The position numbers and the translations under genes were made by a program. A DNA stretch of 23,197 nt from Treponema sp. GTDB lineage: Bacteria; Spirochaetota; Spirochaetia; Treponematales; Rectinemataceae. The notes below the pieces were generated by a model, which saw only the letters and a list, made by a program, of their open reading frames with translations, searched no databases and was not told the DNA's origin. Below, piece after piece: positions 14,299 through 21,886 of this stretch; position 1 is the stretch's first letter; each line of letters begins with the position of its first letter. The stretch covers positions 1-23,197 of the forward strand of contig JAFIHQ010000159.1 in the NCBI GenBank assembly GCA_017849315.1, read 5' to 3'.

Positions 14299-14355
14299 AT
14301 CGCGCTGGCCGTCGCCCACTTGCATGCCCTTCGGACCTGTGTTAGAGAGGAGTAT

Positions 14356-15603
14356 ATGTCCGACATGAGCCTCTTGCTTTCGATTTCAAACCACTTTGAT
14401 ACCGTCGTCCGTGACCCCGTTTGGGGAGACATTCACTTCGATGATTCGCTTGCCGACCTAATAGAAAGCTCTCCATTTACACTACTCGACGGGATACGTC
14501 AGCTTGGGCCTGTTGCCTATGTCTATCCTGGAGCAACCCATACGCGCAGGCTTCACAGTCTGGGCGTCTACTTTGTAGCGCGCAAACTCATCCAGTCCCT
14601 ATTGGAGAGAGGACAGCTTTCGTTTGCAACGCCGACTGGCCTGCGGTCTTTCCTCGTCGCGGCTTTATGCCACGATCTAGGCCACTTCCCCTACGCACAT
14701 TCGCTTAAGGAGTTGCCCCTTACGCCTCACGAGGTGCTTGCAGCGGAGCTTGTCCTCCAAGATCCCTTGCGAGATGCCATCGTGGAGTGTTCTGCTGACC
14801 CTGAACAAGTTGCCGCAATTATCGACAGTGATCGCACAAACCCAAAAGATCGGGAAACCCTTCTTTATAGAAAGATCCTGTCAGGTGTTCTGGACCCTGA
14901 CAAGATCGATTATCTTTCCCGCGACGCCTATTTTTGTGGCGTCCCATATGGCATTCAGGATGCTGAGTTTATTTTGCGGCGGCTTTATGTCATCGACGAC
15001 GAACTAGGAGTAGACGAAAAAAGCGAGATGAGCATAGAAGCAGTTCTCTTTTCCAAGTACCAGATGTACCGGGCCGTTTACTGGCACCCTACAGTGCGTT
15101 CTGGCACGGCCATGGTCAAGAAATCGATACTTATGGGGCTTGCTCATGGCATCATCAACTCGGATAGCCTCTATGGCCTTGACGATGCGGCTTTTTCCAA
15201 ACTTCTTATTGGTACACATGGCGAGGAGTTTATACCGGCAAGGATGGCACATGCAGGAAAATTCTATCCACTAATCGCGGAAATACCTGTCGATCCGGCG
15301 AATCCGGTTCATCACGACCTAAGTAACCTGAATAAGCGCCTGGAGGCCGAGGCTTCCTTGGCGCTGGCTGCGAACGTGGCCGAAACGGCGATAGTAGTCG
15401 ATATTCCGGAACCAATCAGTTTCGAATCCAAGATCAAAGTAAAGACAGATCAAGGATGGAGAGATTTTTCTGAGCGGTCCATTATTTTTAAGGCAGCTGA
15501 ACTTGAGGCTTTGCAGGCGTCATTGCGCAAAATTCGAGTTTTTGCGGATCCAAACGTGAATCCGACTCTTATCAAAGGGCTCGCAAAAGAACTCTTGGCT
15601 TAA
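14356..15603 (+). CDS. HD-domain phosphohydrolase (COG1078 type)
   Basis: The protein (415 residues from ATG 14356, chosen because AGGAG lies just upstream) matches the dGTPase-like HD family. DPVWGDI near the start, then RQLG, YPGATHTRRLHSLGVYF (H62, H67), ALCHDLGHFPYAH (metal-binding H106-D107) and LDPDKIDYLSRDAYFCGVPYG are all signature blocks. Such enzymes hydrolyse dNTPs or other nucleotide phosphates; the real substrate here cannot be read from sequence. The C-terminal ~130 residues (after PARMAHAGKF) are less conserved. The frame is open further upstream to 14221, but that part looks non-coding and has no ribosome site. It is divergent from the RlmM-like gene and is followed by a 305-bp gap. 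Confidence 0.85.
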   Translation: MSDMSLLLSISNHFDTVVRDPVWGDIHFDDSLADLIESSPFTLLDGIRQLGPVAYVYPGATHTRRLHSLGVYFVARKLIQSLLERGQLSFATPTGLRSFLVAALCHDLGHFPYAHSLKELPLTPHEVLAAELVLQDPLRDAIVECSADPEQVAAIIDSDRTNPKDRETLLYRKILSGVLDPDKIDYLSRDAYFCGVPYGIQDAEFILRRLYVIDDELGVDEKSEMSIEAVLFSKYQMYRAVYWHPTVRSGTAMVKKSILMGLAHGIINSDSLYGLDDAAFSKLLIGTHGEEFIPARMAHAGKFYPLIAEIPVDPANPVHHDLSNLNKRLEAEASLALAANVAETAIVVDIPEPISFESKIKVKTDQGWRDFSERSIIFKAAELEALQASLRKIRVFADPNVNPTLIKGLAKELLA

Positions 15604-15768
15604 GCTGCGGCTGCAATAAGCTGAAAAAGACTCTGGCGGATCGAAAACCATAAGACTGGCAAAGGCAAATCGACTCTTTTGGACTACTTATTCTGTTTAC
15701 TGTTGGACTTTTGAATATAACTGACCTTCTCAAAAACAATTAATGCAAAGAAACATGCCCAATAGACA

Positions 15769-15786
15769 ACTATACGGTCGTATAGT
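15769..15786. promoter_or_regulatory. Perfect 18-bp operator-like dyad upstream of mraZ
   Basis: ACTATACG-GT-CGTATAGT is exactly symmetric (8-2-8). ATAG (15762-15765) and CTAT (15787-15790) extend it with a 3-nt asymmetry. It ends 50 bp before the -35 box of the mraZ promoter. The form suits a dimeric repressor or activator. As an RNA it would be a 7-bp AT-rich stem with a GGTC loop and no T-run, so it is not a terminator. Confidence 0.5.
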
Positions 15787-15836
15787 CTATGTGCGAAAAA
15801 ATATTAATTCTGTCGATTCTTTTCACTTTAGTTTTG

Positions 15837-15864
15837 TTGACAGCACTCAATTAGCGAATAGAAT
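15837..15864 (+). promoter_or_regulatory. mraZ / dcw cluster promoter
   Basis: TTGACA (15837-15842, perfect) and TAGAAT (15859-15864, 5 of 6) are separated by 16 bp. This is the best sigma70-type promoter in the window. The predicted start near 15871 leaves a leader of about 38 nt, filled by the MraZ boxes. Confidence 0.75.
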
Positions 15865-15874
15865 TGACTTGTAG

Positions 15875-15909
15875 TGGGAAATTGTGGGAAGAAGTAGGAA
15901 ATAGTGGTA
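15875..15909 (+). promoter_or_regulatory. MraZ-binding box array (four boxes, 10-bp period)
   Basis: TGGGA at 15875 and 15885, TAGGA at 15895 and TGGTA at 15905 repeat every 10 bp with 5-nt spacers. E. coli MraZ binds TGGGN repeats separated by 5 nt in front of its own cluster, so the match in form and location is close. The third box doubles as the mraZ ribosome site and the fourth ends on the A of the start codon, so bound MraZ would lie just downstream of the transcription start. Confidence 0.75.
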
Positions 15910-16352
15910 TGAATCTTTTGACTGGTCAGTTCCAAAACACACTCGACGAAAAAGGCAGGATTTCTCTGCCTGCTCGAATGCGAAGCGAACTTTCAGGAAC
16001 CGACCTTGTCGTAACACAGGGCATCGACAAATGCTTATGGCTATTTCCACCTCTTTTTTGGCAAGAATTCTCCGAAAAGGTCATGGCCAGCACGAGCCTC
16101 TTTCAGGCGAAGTCTCGACTTGTACAACGGCGAATTCTCGCCCCTGCGCAGGAAGTCGAAATTGACCGGCTTGGAAGAATCTCGATTCCCCAGAGCTTGC
16201 GGGAATGGGCTGGCCTTACCCGCGAATGTGTGATCCTGGGCATCACAAAATACATCGAGATTTGGGATTCTCAAGAGTATCGGCATTACATGGACGAAAA
16301 TGAAAAGGAATTTTTGTCTGCGACAGAACAATTGGGAGGACTGACACTCTAG
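15909..16352 (+). CDS. mraZ: Transcriptional regulator MraZ
   Basis: MraZ is a DNA-binding protein that forms rings and represses the dcw cluster by binding repeats before its own gene. The 147 residues contain two SpoVT/AbrB-like halves, each with the D-x-x-G-R signature: DEKGRISLPAR (from residue 13) and DRLGRISIPQSLR (from residue 86). ATG 15909 fits the normal N-terminus (MNLLTGQFQNTLDEKGR) and is preceded by TAGGAA. A frame extension to 15864 overlaps the -10 box and is not likely to be used. It is the first gene of the cluster, and its start region carries the box array it should bind, which supports autoregulation. rsmH follows after 17 bp. Confidence 0.96.
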   Translation: MNLLTGQFQNTLDEKGRISLPARMRSELSGTDLVVTQGIDKCLWLFPPLFWQEFSEKVMASTSLFQAKSRLVQRRILAPAQEVEIDRLGRISIPQSLREWAGLTRECVILGITKYIEIWDSQEYRHYMDENEKEFLSATEQLGGLTL

Positions 16353-16369
16353 GTGTCAAGAAATCTACC

Positions 16370-17491
16370 ATGGAAAGACAAAGCGCCGAAAACCTTGTTC
16401 ACACCCCTGTAATGCTTGATGAGGTACTTGCCTTATTCCGCTCGTTGGATAGACCAGAAGCCACCGTCATAGATTGCACTTTGGGTGCAGGGGGCCATGC
16501 CGAAGCCCTGCTTTCTCAGTATCATTCCATTAAATATATTGGAATAGACGCGGATCCTGAGGCGTGTGGCCGAGCTGGGGAAAGGTTATCTCCTTATGGC
16601 GACAGGCTTCAAATCCTACAAGGATATTTTGACGATCAACTTGCGACCTTGTCAGCATCCTCAATGATTAAGCAGCCTGACTTCATACTTTTCGACCTTG
16701 GAGTTTCAAAGTTTGATTTTTTCGATTCCGGGCGTGGCTTTTCCTTTTCTTTGAGTGAACCGCTGGACATGCGTTTTTCTCCTGAAGCAGAGGAGACAGC
16801 CGCCGACATAGTCAATTGCTACGACGAAAAGGACTTGGCCGACATCATCTACGAGTTCGGCGGCGAGCGCTATTCACGCCGGATTGCCAAAGCCATCGTC
16901 GAGGCGCGCAAGATTGCCCCAATCCGTGATTCCGCCAAATTGGCGGCCATAGTGGCCAGCGCCGTCCCGCCCGACTATCGCCGCAGCCGACTCCACCCCG
17001 CCACCAAAACCTTCCAGGCCCTGCGCATTAAGGTCAATAACGAGCTCGGGCGGGACGCGCGTGGGCTAGCGCTCGCCGCCTCACTTGTGGCACCGGGTGG
17101 CATTGTGGCCGTCATCTCCTTCCACTCGCTGGAAGATGGCATAGCAAAACGTTGTTTTAGAGAGCTTGCGGGCACTGCAGGCACTAATTCTGCTGCGGAT
17201 GCCGCCTCCCCTGTGGATACCAACGCTAGCGACAAATTCGAGCTTGTGTTTAAGAAACCACTTGTACCCACCGAGACAGAAATCGCCGCAAACCCTGCGT
17301 CTCGATCCGCAAAACTGCGTGCTCTGCGTAAATTGCTTCCCGGTGCCGTCGGCGTGGACAGCCTGGTCGGTAATCGGGGCAGGAGGGGTGCTCGACGGCG
17401 GCACGAAATTCCAGGCAGTGCCTTAGCCTCCGGGGCAAACGCCGGGGGAGCAAACGCCGGGGAAACAAAAGCCGAGGAGGCAATGCCATGA
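16370..17491 (+). CDS. rsmH: 16S rRNA m4C1402 methyltransferase RsmH
   Basis: RsmH adds the N4 methyl group to C1402 in the 30S P site, using SAM. The order of motifs is complete: HTPVMLDEVL, CTLGAGGHAEALL (SAM loop), IGIDADPEA, FILFDLGVSKFDF, SGRGFSFSLSEPLDMRF, ADIIYEFGGERYSRRIAKAI, ATKTFQALRIKVNNEL and VISFHSLEDGIAKRCFR. Length 373 is longer than the usual ~310 because of an Ala/Ser/Asp-rich insertion (around residues 264-283) and an Ala/Gly/Glu C-terminal tail. The tail is coded by 15-bp tandem units. The ATG 16370 has only a weak ribosome site. The stop overlaps the start of ftsL in an ATGA arrangement. Confidence 0.96.
   Translation: MERQSAENLVHTPVMLDEVLALFRSLDRPEATVIDCTLGAGGHAEALLSQYHSIKYIGIDADPEACGRAGERLSPYGDRLQILQGYFDDQLATLSASSMIKQPDFILFDLGVSKFDFFDSGRGFSFSLSEPLDMRFSPEAEETAADIVNCYDEKDLADIIYEFGGERYSRRIAKAIVEARKIAPIRDSAKLAAIVASAVPPDYRRSRLHPATKTFQALRIKVNNELGRDARGLALAASLVAPGGIVAVISFHSLEDGIAKRCFRELAGTAGTNSAADAASPVDTNASDKFELVFKKPLVPTETEIAANPASRSAKLRALRKLLPGAVGVDSLVGNRGRRGARRRHEIPGSALASGANAGGANAGETKAEEAMP
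17435..17462 (+). repeat. 15-bp tandem units in the rsmH tail
   Basis: GCAAACGCCGGGG occurs at 17435-17447 and 17450-17462, a 15-bp period in frame, with a degenerate third unit after it. It encodes the GANAG-type tail of RsmH. Confidence 0.7.
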
Positions 17492-17871
17492 AGTCCATTC
17501 GCATTTGGATCCTCCTTGTAGCTTCTGGTTTTTTTGCAATCGGTCTTGTGTGGCAGACAAGCCGCTTTGCGAATCTGTCGCAGAAGGCTCAGGATCTCGA
17601 GATGGAACAGCAAAACTGGGTTGCGCAGAACACAAGGCTAAGAGCTGATATTGCTGTCCTTTCGAGTAGGGAGCGGACTGCGGAAATTGCAAATTCTCTT
17701 GGGCTAAAGAAGATCCAACCGGAAGAAAGGGTGCGGGTCAAGATCGTTCCGGAAAATCAAGGAAAGGCAGCCAGTCCGGCTCCGAGTGGCTTAACGAATG
17801 GTTTAACGAGTGGCTTAAGTCGAGCGGCTCAAAACGGTGCGACGCAGAATGCGGGAGGCCAGCATGATTGA
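17488..17871 (+). CDS. ftsL: FtsL-like septum protein
   Basis: The 127-residue protein has the FtsL/DivIC plan: a short cytoplasmic start, one membrane helix (about residues 5-24, IRIWILLVASGFFAIGLVW), then a heptad region (about 25-70) with LEMEQQNWVAQNTRLRADIAVL and the end motif ANSLGLKKIQPEERVRV, which is typical for the family. The tail after about residue 90 is Asn/Gly/Ser/Thr-rich with a repeated GLTNGLTSGL pattern and is probably disordered. FtsL is part of the FtsQLB complex that activates the septal synthase. Its position between rsmH and murF is the standard ftsL place. The start overlaps rsmH by 4 bp, and its end overlaps murF by 8 bp. Sequence similarity is weak, as usual for FtsL, so the call relies on topology and position. 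Confidence 0.82.
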   Translation: MKSIRIWILLVASGFFAIGLVWQTSRFANLSQKAQDLEMEQQNWVAQNTRLRADIAVLSSRERTAEIANSLGLKKIQPEERVRVKIVPENQGKAASPAPSGLTNGLTSGLSRAAQNGATQNAGGQHD

Positions 17872-19456
17872 CGACCGCGAGACCGGATTGCCCTCCCAGT
17901 CCACATACGCGCCTCAAATGAACAGCGCCAATGGCACTAATTGCGCCAACGCTGCCGATCATGGCCACGAAAACCCGCAATCGCTTTTTTCGGCAGGAGA
18001 AATTGGTGGCATCGTCGGTGGCGCCTGCTATGGAAACTTGGACGCCGAAATTGCCTCGGTGATTGTAGATTCAAGAATGGCTGGTCCGGGCGCGCTCTTC
18101 GTCGCTCTGCCTGGAGACAACGTTGATGGTCATGACTTTATCGTGGATGCACTGCAAAAAGGTGTATCTGCTGTTTTAGCGTCTTTAAGAAGAGCTTCGG
18201 AGATAAAAAGCCGGATTGAACACGCAACTTCCGCAGGCGCACTTCATAAGGACGCATTGCGTAATGCCTGCCTCGTTTTTGTTGACGAACCCTTGCGCGC
18301 TGTGCAGCTACTTGCCAAAGACTATCGCAGGCGTATGCGGAACCTCTTTCGAATCGGAGTAACTGGCTCATCGGGGAAAACCACTACCAAGGAATGCATA
18401 GGCGCAGCCCTTGCTTTTGCTTACCCCGAAGGCACAGTGATCATGAACGAAGGCAATTTGAACTCCGACATAGGATTGGCGCTTTCCATGTTCACCATCA
18501 GGCCCGAACACCGAATCGGCATTTTCGAAATGGGCATGAATCGTATTGGTGAGATGGATGAACTTGACGAAATCTACGAACCTGACATGGCAGTAATCAC
18601 GAATATCGGTACCGCACATATTGGGATCATCGGTTCCCGTGACAAAATTGCAGCAGAAAAGAAAAAAATCTTCTCACGTTTTACCGGCAAGCAAACAGGC
18701 ATTGTATGGGAAGCCGACGATTTTAGAGATTTCCTGGAATCTGACGTACAAGGCAAGATAGTGGAATACGGCCTTAGTACCACTCAAGGCTTGCAGACAG
18801 TGCAGGATCTTGGACTCTCAGGGTGGAAGATCGTTTGGAAGAATCAAACGATACGCTTCCCGTTGCCTGGCAAACACAATTTGAATAATTGCCTTGCAGC
18901 CCTGTCTGTAGTTTCTGAGCTCGAAGTGAACCCGACGCTTGCCGCCCGTGGTCTTGAAGCAGTAAAGCCTCTTTTTGGCAGATCCGAGATCTTTGAAGGC
19001 CGCATAGCCCTGATTCGGGATTGTTATAACGCAAATCCCGATTCGATGGCAGCAGCCTTGGACTTTGTCGACTCTCTGGAATGGGCGGGGCGCAAGATCT
19101 GTGTCCTTGGCTCCATGCTTGAACTGGGCGGCTCGTCCCAGCAGGAACATCGCGAGCTTGGAAGACGCGTTGCAGACTCGAATGTCAATGCTGCGTTCTT
19201 CTTTGGCGACGAAGCACGATTTGCTTACGACGAGGTTTTCAAGCTTGGCTCCAACACAAAACAAATGGCTGTTTTTCATACTTCTGACATAGAAGAACTT
19301 AATAATGCTGTAACCGACTATTTGCAGCAAGGCGATTTAGTCCTTGTAAAAGGATCGAGAGGGATGGCTCTGGAGCGTCTCACGAACGCCCTGTTTGAAG
19401 CCGGCCTCGTAAATTTTACCTTGGACAAACATGAAGGAGGCGGGCATGCTACGTGA
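17864..19456 (+). CDS. murF: UDP-MurNAc-tripeptide:D-Ala-D-Ala ligase MurF
   Basis: MurF adds D-Ala-D-Ala to the UDP-MurNAc tripeptide in the cytoplasm, with ATP. I chose ATG 17864 because GGGAGG lies five bases upstream (17853-17858); it gives 530 residues. The motifs are: VTGSSGKTTTKE (K172), NEGNLNSDIGLAL, EMGMNRIGEMDELDEI, NIGTAHIG, KHNLNNCLAAL, RDCYNANPDSM, VLGSMLELG and LVKGSRGMALERL. Compared with E. coli MurF (452 residues) there is an N-terminal extension of about 40 polar residues rich in Asn, Ser and His, plus inserted segments in the N-terminal domain. murE is not present here, so the tripeptide is made by enzymes coded elsewhere. The gene overlaps both neighbours. Confidence 0.96.
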   Translation: MIDDRETGLPSQSTYAPQMNSANGTNCANAADHGHENPQSLFSAGEIGGIVGGACYGNLDAEIASVIVDSRMAGPGALFVALPGDNVDGHDFIVDALQKGVSAVLASLRRASEIKSRIEHATSAGALHKDALRNACLVFVDEPLRAVQLLAKDYRRRMRNLFRIGVTGSSGKTTTKECIGAALAFAYPEGTVIMNEGNLNSDIGLALSMFTIRPEHRIGIFEMGMNRIGEMDELDEIYEPDMAVITNIGTAHIGIIGSRDKIAAEKKKIFSRFTGKQTGIVWEADDFRDFLESDVQGKIVEYGLSTTQGLQTVQDLGLSGWKIVWKNQTIRFPLPGKHNLNNCLAALSVVSELEVNPTLAARGLEAVKPLFGRSEIFEGRIALIRDCYNANPDSMAAALDFVDSLEWAGRKICVLGSMLELGGSSQQEHRELGRRVADSNVNAAFFFGDEARFAYDEVFKLGSNTKQMAVFHTSDIEELNNAVTDYLQQGDLVLVKGSRGMALERLTNALFEAGLVNFTLDKHEGGGHAT

Positions 19457-20528
19457 CCTATTGCTCCCCTTGATCCCGTATTTTTCGCCATTGAACATTT
19501 TTCGATATCTGACATTTAGGGCGTCCTACGCAGCGGTGACCGCTCTGCTCATAGTCTATCTTTTTGGTCCATCGGTAATTAGAAGGCTTCGCACACTCAA
19601 GTTCGGACAATCGGTGCGTGTAGATGGGCCTCAATCCCATTTGAACAAATCCGGCACACCAACCATGGGCGGCATTCTTATCATCGGGAGCGTTGCAATT
19701 TCCGTTGTGCTCTGGGAAGACATTCATAATCCTTTTACTTGGATTCTACTCTTTGCTTTGTTGGCTTTCTGTGCGATAGGAAGCACCGACGACTATCTCA
19801 AGATAAAACGCCACAATTCCGACGGACTTTCTGCGGCACAGAAATTCTCCGCACAGATTCTGGTTTCACTGGTGGTGGTGCTTGCTCTTTATTTTGTCGG
19901 TGGGCCAAACTTTACGCGCCTCTATTTGCCTTTCGTAAAGAACCACGTCCTGGATCTTGGGGTCTTTTGGATCCCCTTCGGTGTGATCTATGTGACTGCC
20001 TGGTCCAATGCAGTCAATATAACGGATGGTTTGGATGGCCTTGCTGCCGGTTTGGTTATTGTCGCAATCATCGCGTTTTCCGTACTCACTTATGTGAGCG
20101 GACGAGCGGACTGGGCGAAATACTTGGCAATTCCTTACATAGCTGGAGCTGGAGAGCTCACCGTATTCACGCTTTCCATACTGGGGGCGTGTGTCGGCTT
20201 CTTATGGTTCAACGCGCATCCGGCGGAGGTTTTTATGGGAGACGCCGGTTCGCTGTCGCTTGGAGGGGTTCTTGGCGTTCTTTCCCTCGTGGTGAAAAAG
20301 GAAGTTTTGCTTCTCCTGATCGGTGGTGTCTTTGTACTGGAACTCGGATCGGTAATGTTGCAGGTTGTCTATTTTAAACTCAGCAAGGGCAAACGTTTGT
20401 TCAAAATGGCACCGCTGCATCATCACTTTGAACTTTCCGGGATTCCCGAATCCAAAGTGGTGGTCAGATTCTGGATTCTAGGTGGCATTTTTGCCATTTT
20501 GGCGCTTTCGACGCTCAAAATACAGTAG
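19446..20528 (+). CDS. mraY: Phospho-MurNAc-pentapeptide translocase MraY
   Basis: MraY makes lipid I by moving phospho-MurNAc-pentapeptide onto undecaprenyl phosphate at the inner membrane. The start ATG 19446 has a very strong site (GAAGGAGG, 19434-19441) and overlaps murF by 11 bp. The 360-residue multi-pass protein has ten likely membrane helices. Key residues are D115-D116 in GSTDDYLK, the block KRHNSDGLSAAQK, NAVNITDGLDGLAAG (D194 and D197), FMGDAGSLSLGG and the histidine motif PLHHHFE. These are the usual Mg2+ and substrate residues, so the enzyme looks fully active. Unlike the classical order, murD does not follow; ftsW comes next after a 149-bp gap holding a 19-bp tandem repeat. Confidence 0.97.
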   Translation: MLRDLLLPLIPYFSPLNIFRYLTFRASYAAVTALLIVYLFGPSVIRRLRTLKFGQSVRVDGPQSHLNKSGTPTMGGILIIGSVAISVVLWEDIHNPFTWILLFALLAFCAIGSTDDYLKIKRHNSDGLSAAQKFSAQILVSLVVVLALYFVGGPNFTRLYLPFVKNHVLDLGVFWIPFGVIYVTAWSNAVNITDGLDGLAAGLVIVAIIAFSVLTYVSGRADWAKYLAIPYIAGAGELTVFTLSILGACVGFLWFNAHPAEVFMGDAGSLSLGGVLGVLSLVVKKEVLLLLIGGVFVLELGSVMLQVVYFKLSKGKRLFKMAPLHHHFELSGIPESKVVVRFWILGGIFAILALSTLKIQ

Positions 20529-20559
20529 GATTCGGCGTATTTTGCGCGTGTCTTGCGGT

Positions 20560-20623
20560 TGAACGGTGTTTTTGAGGCTGAACGGTGTTTTTGAGGCTGA
20601 ACGGTGTTTTTGAGGCTGAACGG
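20560..20623 (+). repeat. 19-bp tandem repeat, three full copies plus a partial one
   Basis: The unit TGAACGGTGTTTTTGAGGC is perfect at 20560-20578, 20579-20597 and 20598-20616; a fourth copy breaks off after TGAACGG at 20623. It lies between mraY and ftsW. The identical copies suggest recent slippage or a mobile-type minisatellite. It is followed by GAACAGCA-type short repeats. Confidence 0.9.
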
Positions 20624-20677
20624 AACAGCAGGAGCTGAACAGAACAGCACGAAAAGATAGGGAGGAAGGTTAGTAGA

Positions 20678-21886
20678 ATGACAAGGGCGAAGGGGACACA
20701 GGACTTACGACGCAAAAACTCAAGCAAGACAGCTGCCTCCAGCGTCGTCGGCATCTATTGTGTACTCACCCTGCTGGGCTTTGTTGCATTGTGGTCGGGT
20801 TCCTCTGGCTACGCACTCCGACTGGGAAAAGATGCAAGTTACTTCGCCATTCGTCAGGTAATTTTTATCGCAATTTCCGCGGTCGTATTTGCCATAACCG
20901 CCATCTTCCCTCTTCAAAAACTTCGTTCCAGTTTGAGTCTTCTTGCATTTGCTGCGGTGGGTCTTTTGCTGCTGACTTTTGTTCCAGGAATTGGGGTGGA
21001 AATCAACGGCGCCAGGCGTTGGATCAACTTGCGCGTGACCAATTTTCAACCTTCCGAAGTCTGGAAGCCCCTCATTGTGGCATACGTTGCTTATCAACTG
21101 GACAAAAGAGAAAACACGCTCGACAGCTCTCCTGTGGAAGCGATTTTCCCCTTGTTGATTGCCGCAATGGGAAGCGTGATCATCTACCTCCAGGACGATT
21201 TTTCCACAGCCATGGTATCGCTTGTAGCTGCCCTCATAGTTTTTTGGCTTGCGGGTACCTCAATATGGTTCTTTGCCGGTATTGCCGTAGTCGCAATACC
21301 AGCGGCATTCATAATGGTGGCAAGTTCAGAATACCGGCTAACGCGAATCATCGGCTTCATCATACCGGAGTTTGATCCGCATGGCATGAATTATCAGGTG
21401 CAGAACTCCATGCGTGCCATCATGACCGGCGGTTTTTGGGGAGAAGGAATAGGGCTCGGAACAAGAAAACTGTCTTCCATCCCTGAAATTCAATCCGACT
21501 TTATTTTTGCGGCCTTTGTGGAAGAGCTAGGGTTCTTAGGCGTGATACTGGTACTGGCCTGTTGGGTCTTTTTCCTTGTCACTGTTTTTCGTGGTACGAA
21601 AGAGCGCAAAGGTTTTGGTTATACGCTACCAATGGGACTGGCAGGCCTTGTTATTATCGAGGTGCTTCTCAACTTAGGTGTCGTTTCGGGATTCCTACCA
21701 GCCACGGGAATTGCGCTTCCTTTCTTTTCGGCAGGAGGCTCTTCTGCTATCGGTACAGCCATCAGTTTTGGTCTCATCGTCAATGTTCTACGGAATCCGG
21801 GATTCGAACCGGTTGTGGAGGCTCCTGGCATGGGAACTAAATCCAAGGTGCATCGTTCGGTCGTAGGAGGATACGCGCATGGCTGA
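20678..21886 (+). CDS. ftsW: Septal peptidoglycan glycosyltransferase FtsW (SEDS family)
   Basis: FtsW polymerises glycan from lipid II at the septum together with a class B PBP. The 402-residue protein has about ten membrane helices. SEDS signatures are NGARRWI, FQPSEVWK, the block NYQVQNSMRAIMTGGFWGEG with GLGTRKLSSIPEIQSDFIFAAFVEELGF, and the C-terminal LPFFSAGGSSAIGTAISFGLI. RodA is the alternative within the family, but the position before ftsQ and ftsA favours FtsW. GGGAGGAAGG lies about 10 bp upstream of the ATG. Its partner FtsI is not in the cluster and must be coded elsewhere. Its end overlaps ftsQ by 8 bp. Confidence 0.95.
   Translation: MTRAKGTQDLRRKNSSKTAASSVVGIYCVLTLLGFVALWSGSSGYALRLGKDASYFAIRQVIFIAISAVVFAITAIFPLQKLRSSLSLLAFAAVGLLLLTFVPGIGVEINGARRWINLRVTNFQPSEVWKPLIVAYVAYQLDKRENTLDSSPVEAIFPLLIAAMGSVIIYLQDDFSTAMVSLVAALIVFWLAGTSIWFFAGIAVVAIPAAFIMVASSEYRLTRIIGFIIPEFDPHGMNYQVQNSMRAIMTGGFWGEGIGLGTRKLSSIPEIQSDFIFAAFVEELGFLGVILVLACWVFFLVTVFRGTKERKGFGYTLPMGLAGLVIIEVLLNLGVVSGFLPATGIALPFFSAGGSSAIGTAISFGLIVNVLRNPGFEPVVEAPGMGTKSKVHRSVVGGYAHG

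Larger units (their letters stand above)
15604..15908. other. AT-rich control region between the HD gene and mraZ
   Basis: No gene is supported in this 305-bp stretch. It holds the perfect dyad at 15769-15786, the mraZ promoter at 15837-15864, and the MraZ box array at 15875-15909. Short direct repeats of TTGGACT occur near 15679 and 15703. I see no clear intrinsic terminator after the HD gene. Confidence 0.7.

Noticed and set aside
14221..14355. Upstream extension of the HD gene frame to a TTG at 14221
   Set aside because: There is no ribosome site there, the extra residues match nothing in the family, and ATG 14356 has AGGAG just upstream.
16975..17613. 212-codon open frame opposite the end of rsmH and ftsL
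   Set aside because: It spans two real genes in antisense and is rich in Ala, Ser, Pro and Arg, as expected from codon bias of the other strand.
21796..21820. tRNA T-arm-like sequence GATTCGAACC inside ftsW
   Set aside because: The flanking bases do not form a proper 5-bp T stem, no acceptor or anticodon stem is nearby, and the region is conserved FtsW coding sequence.
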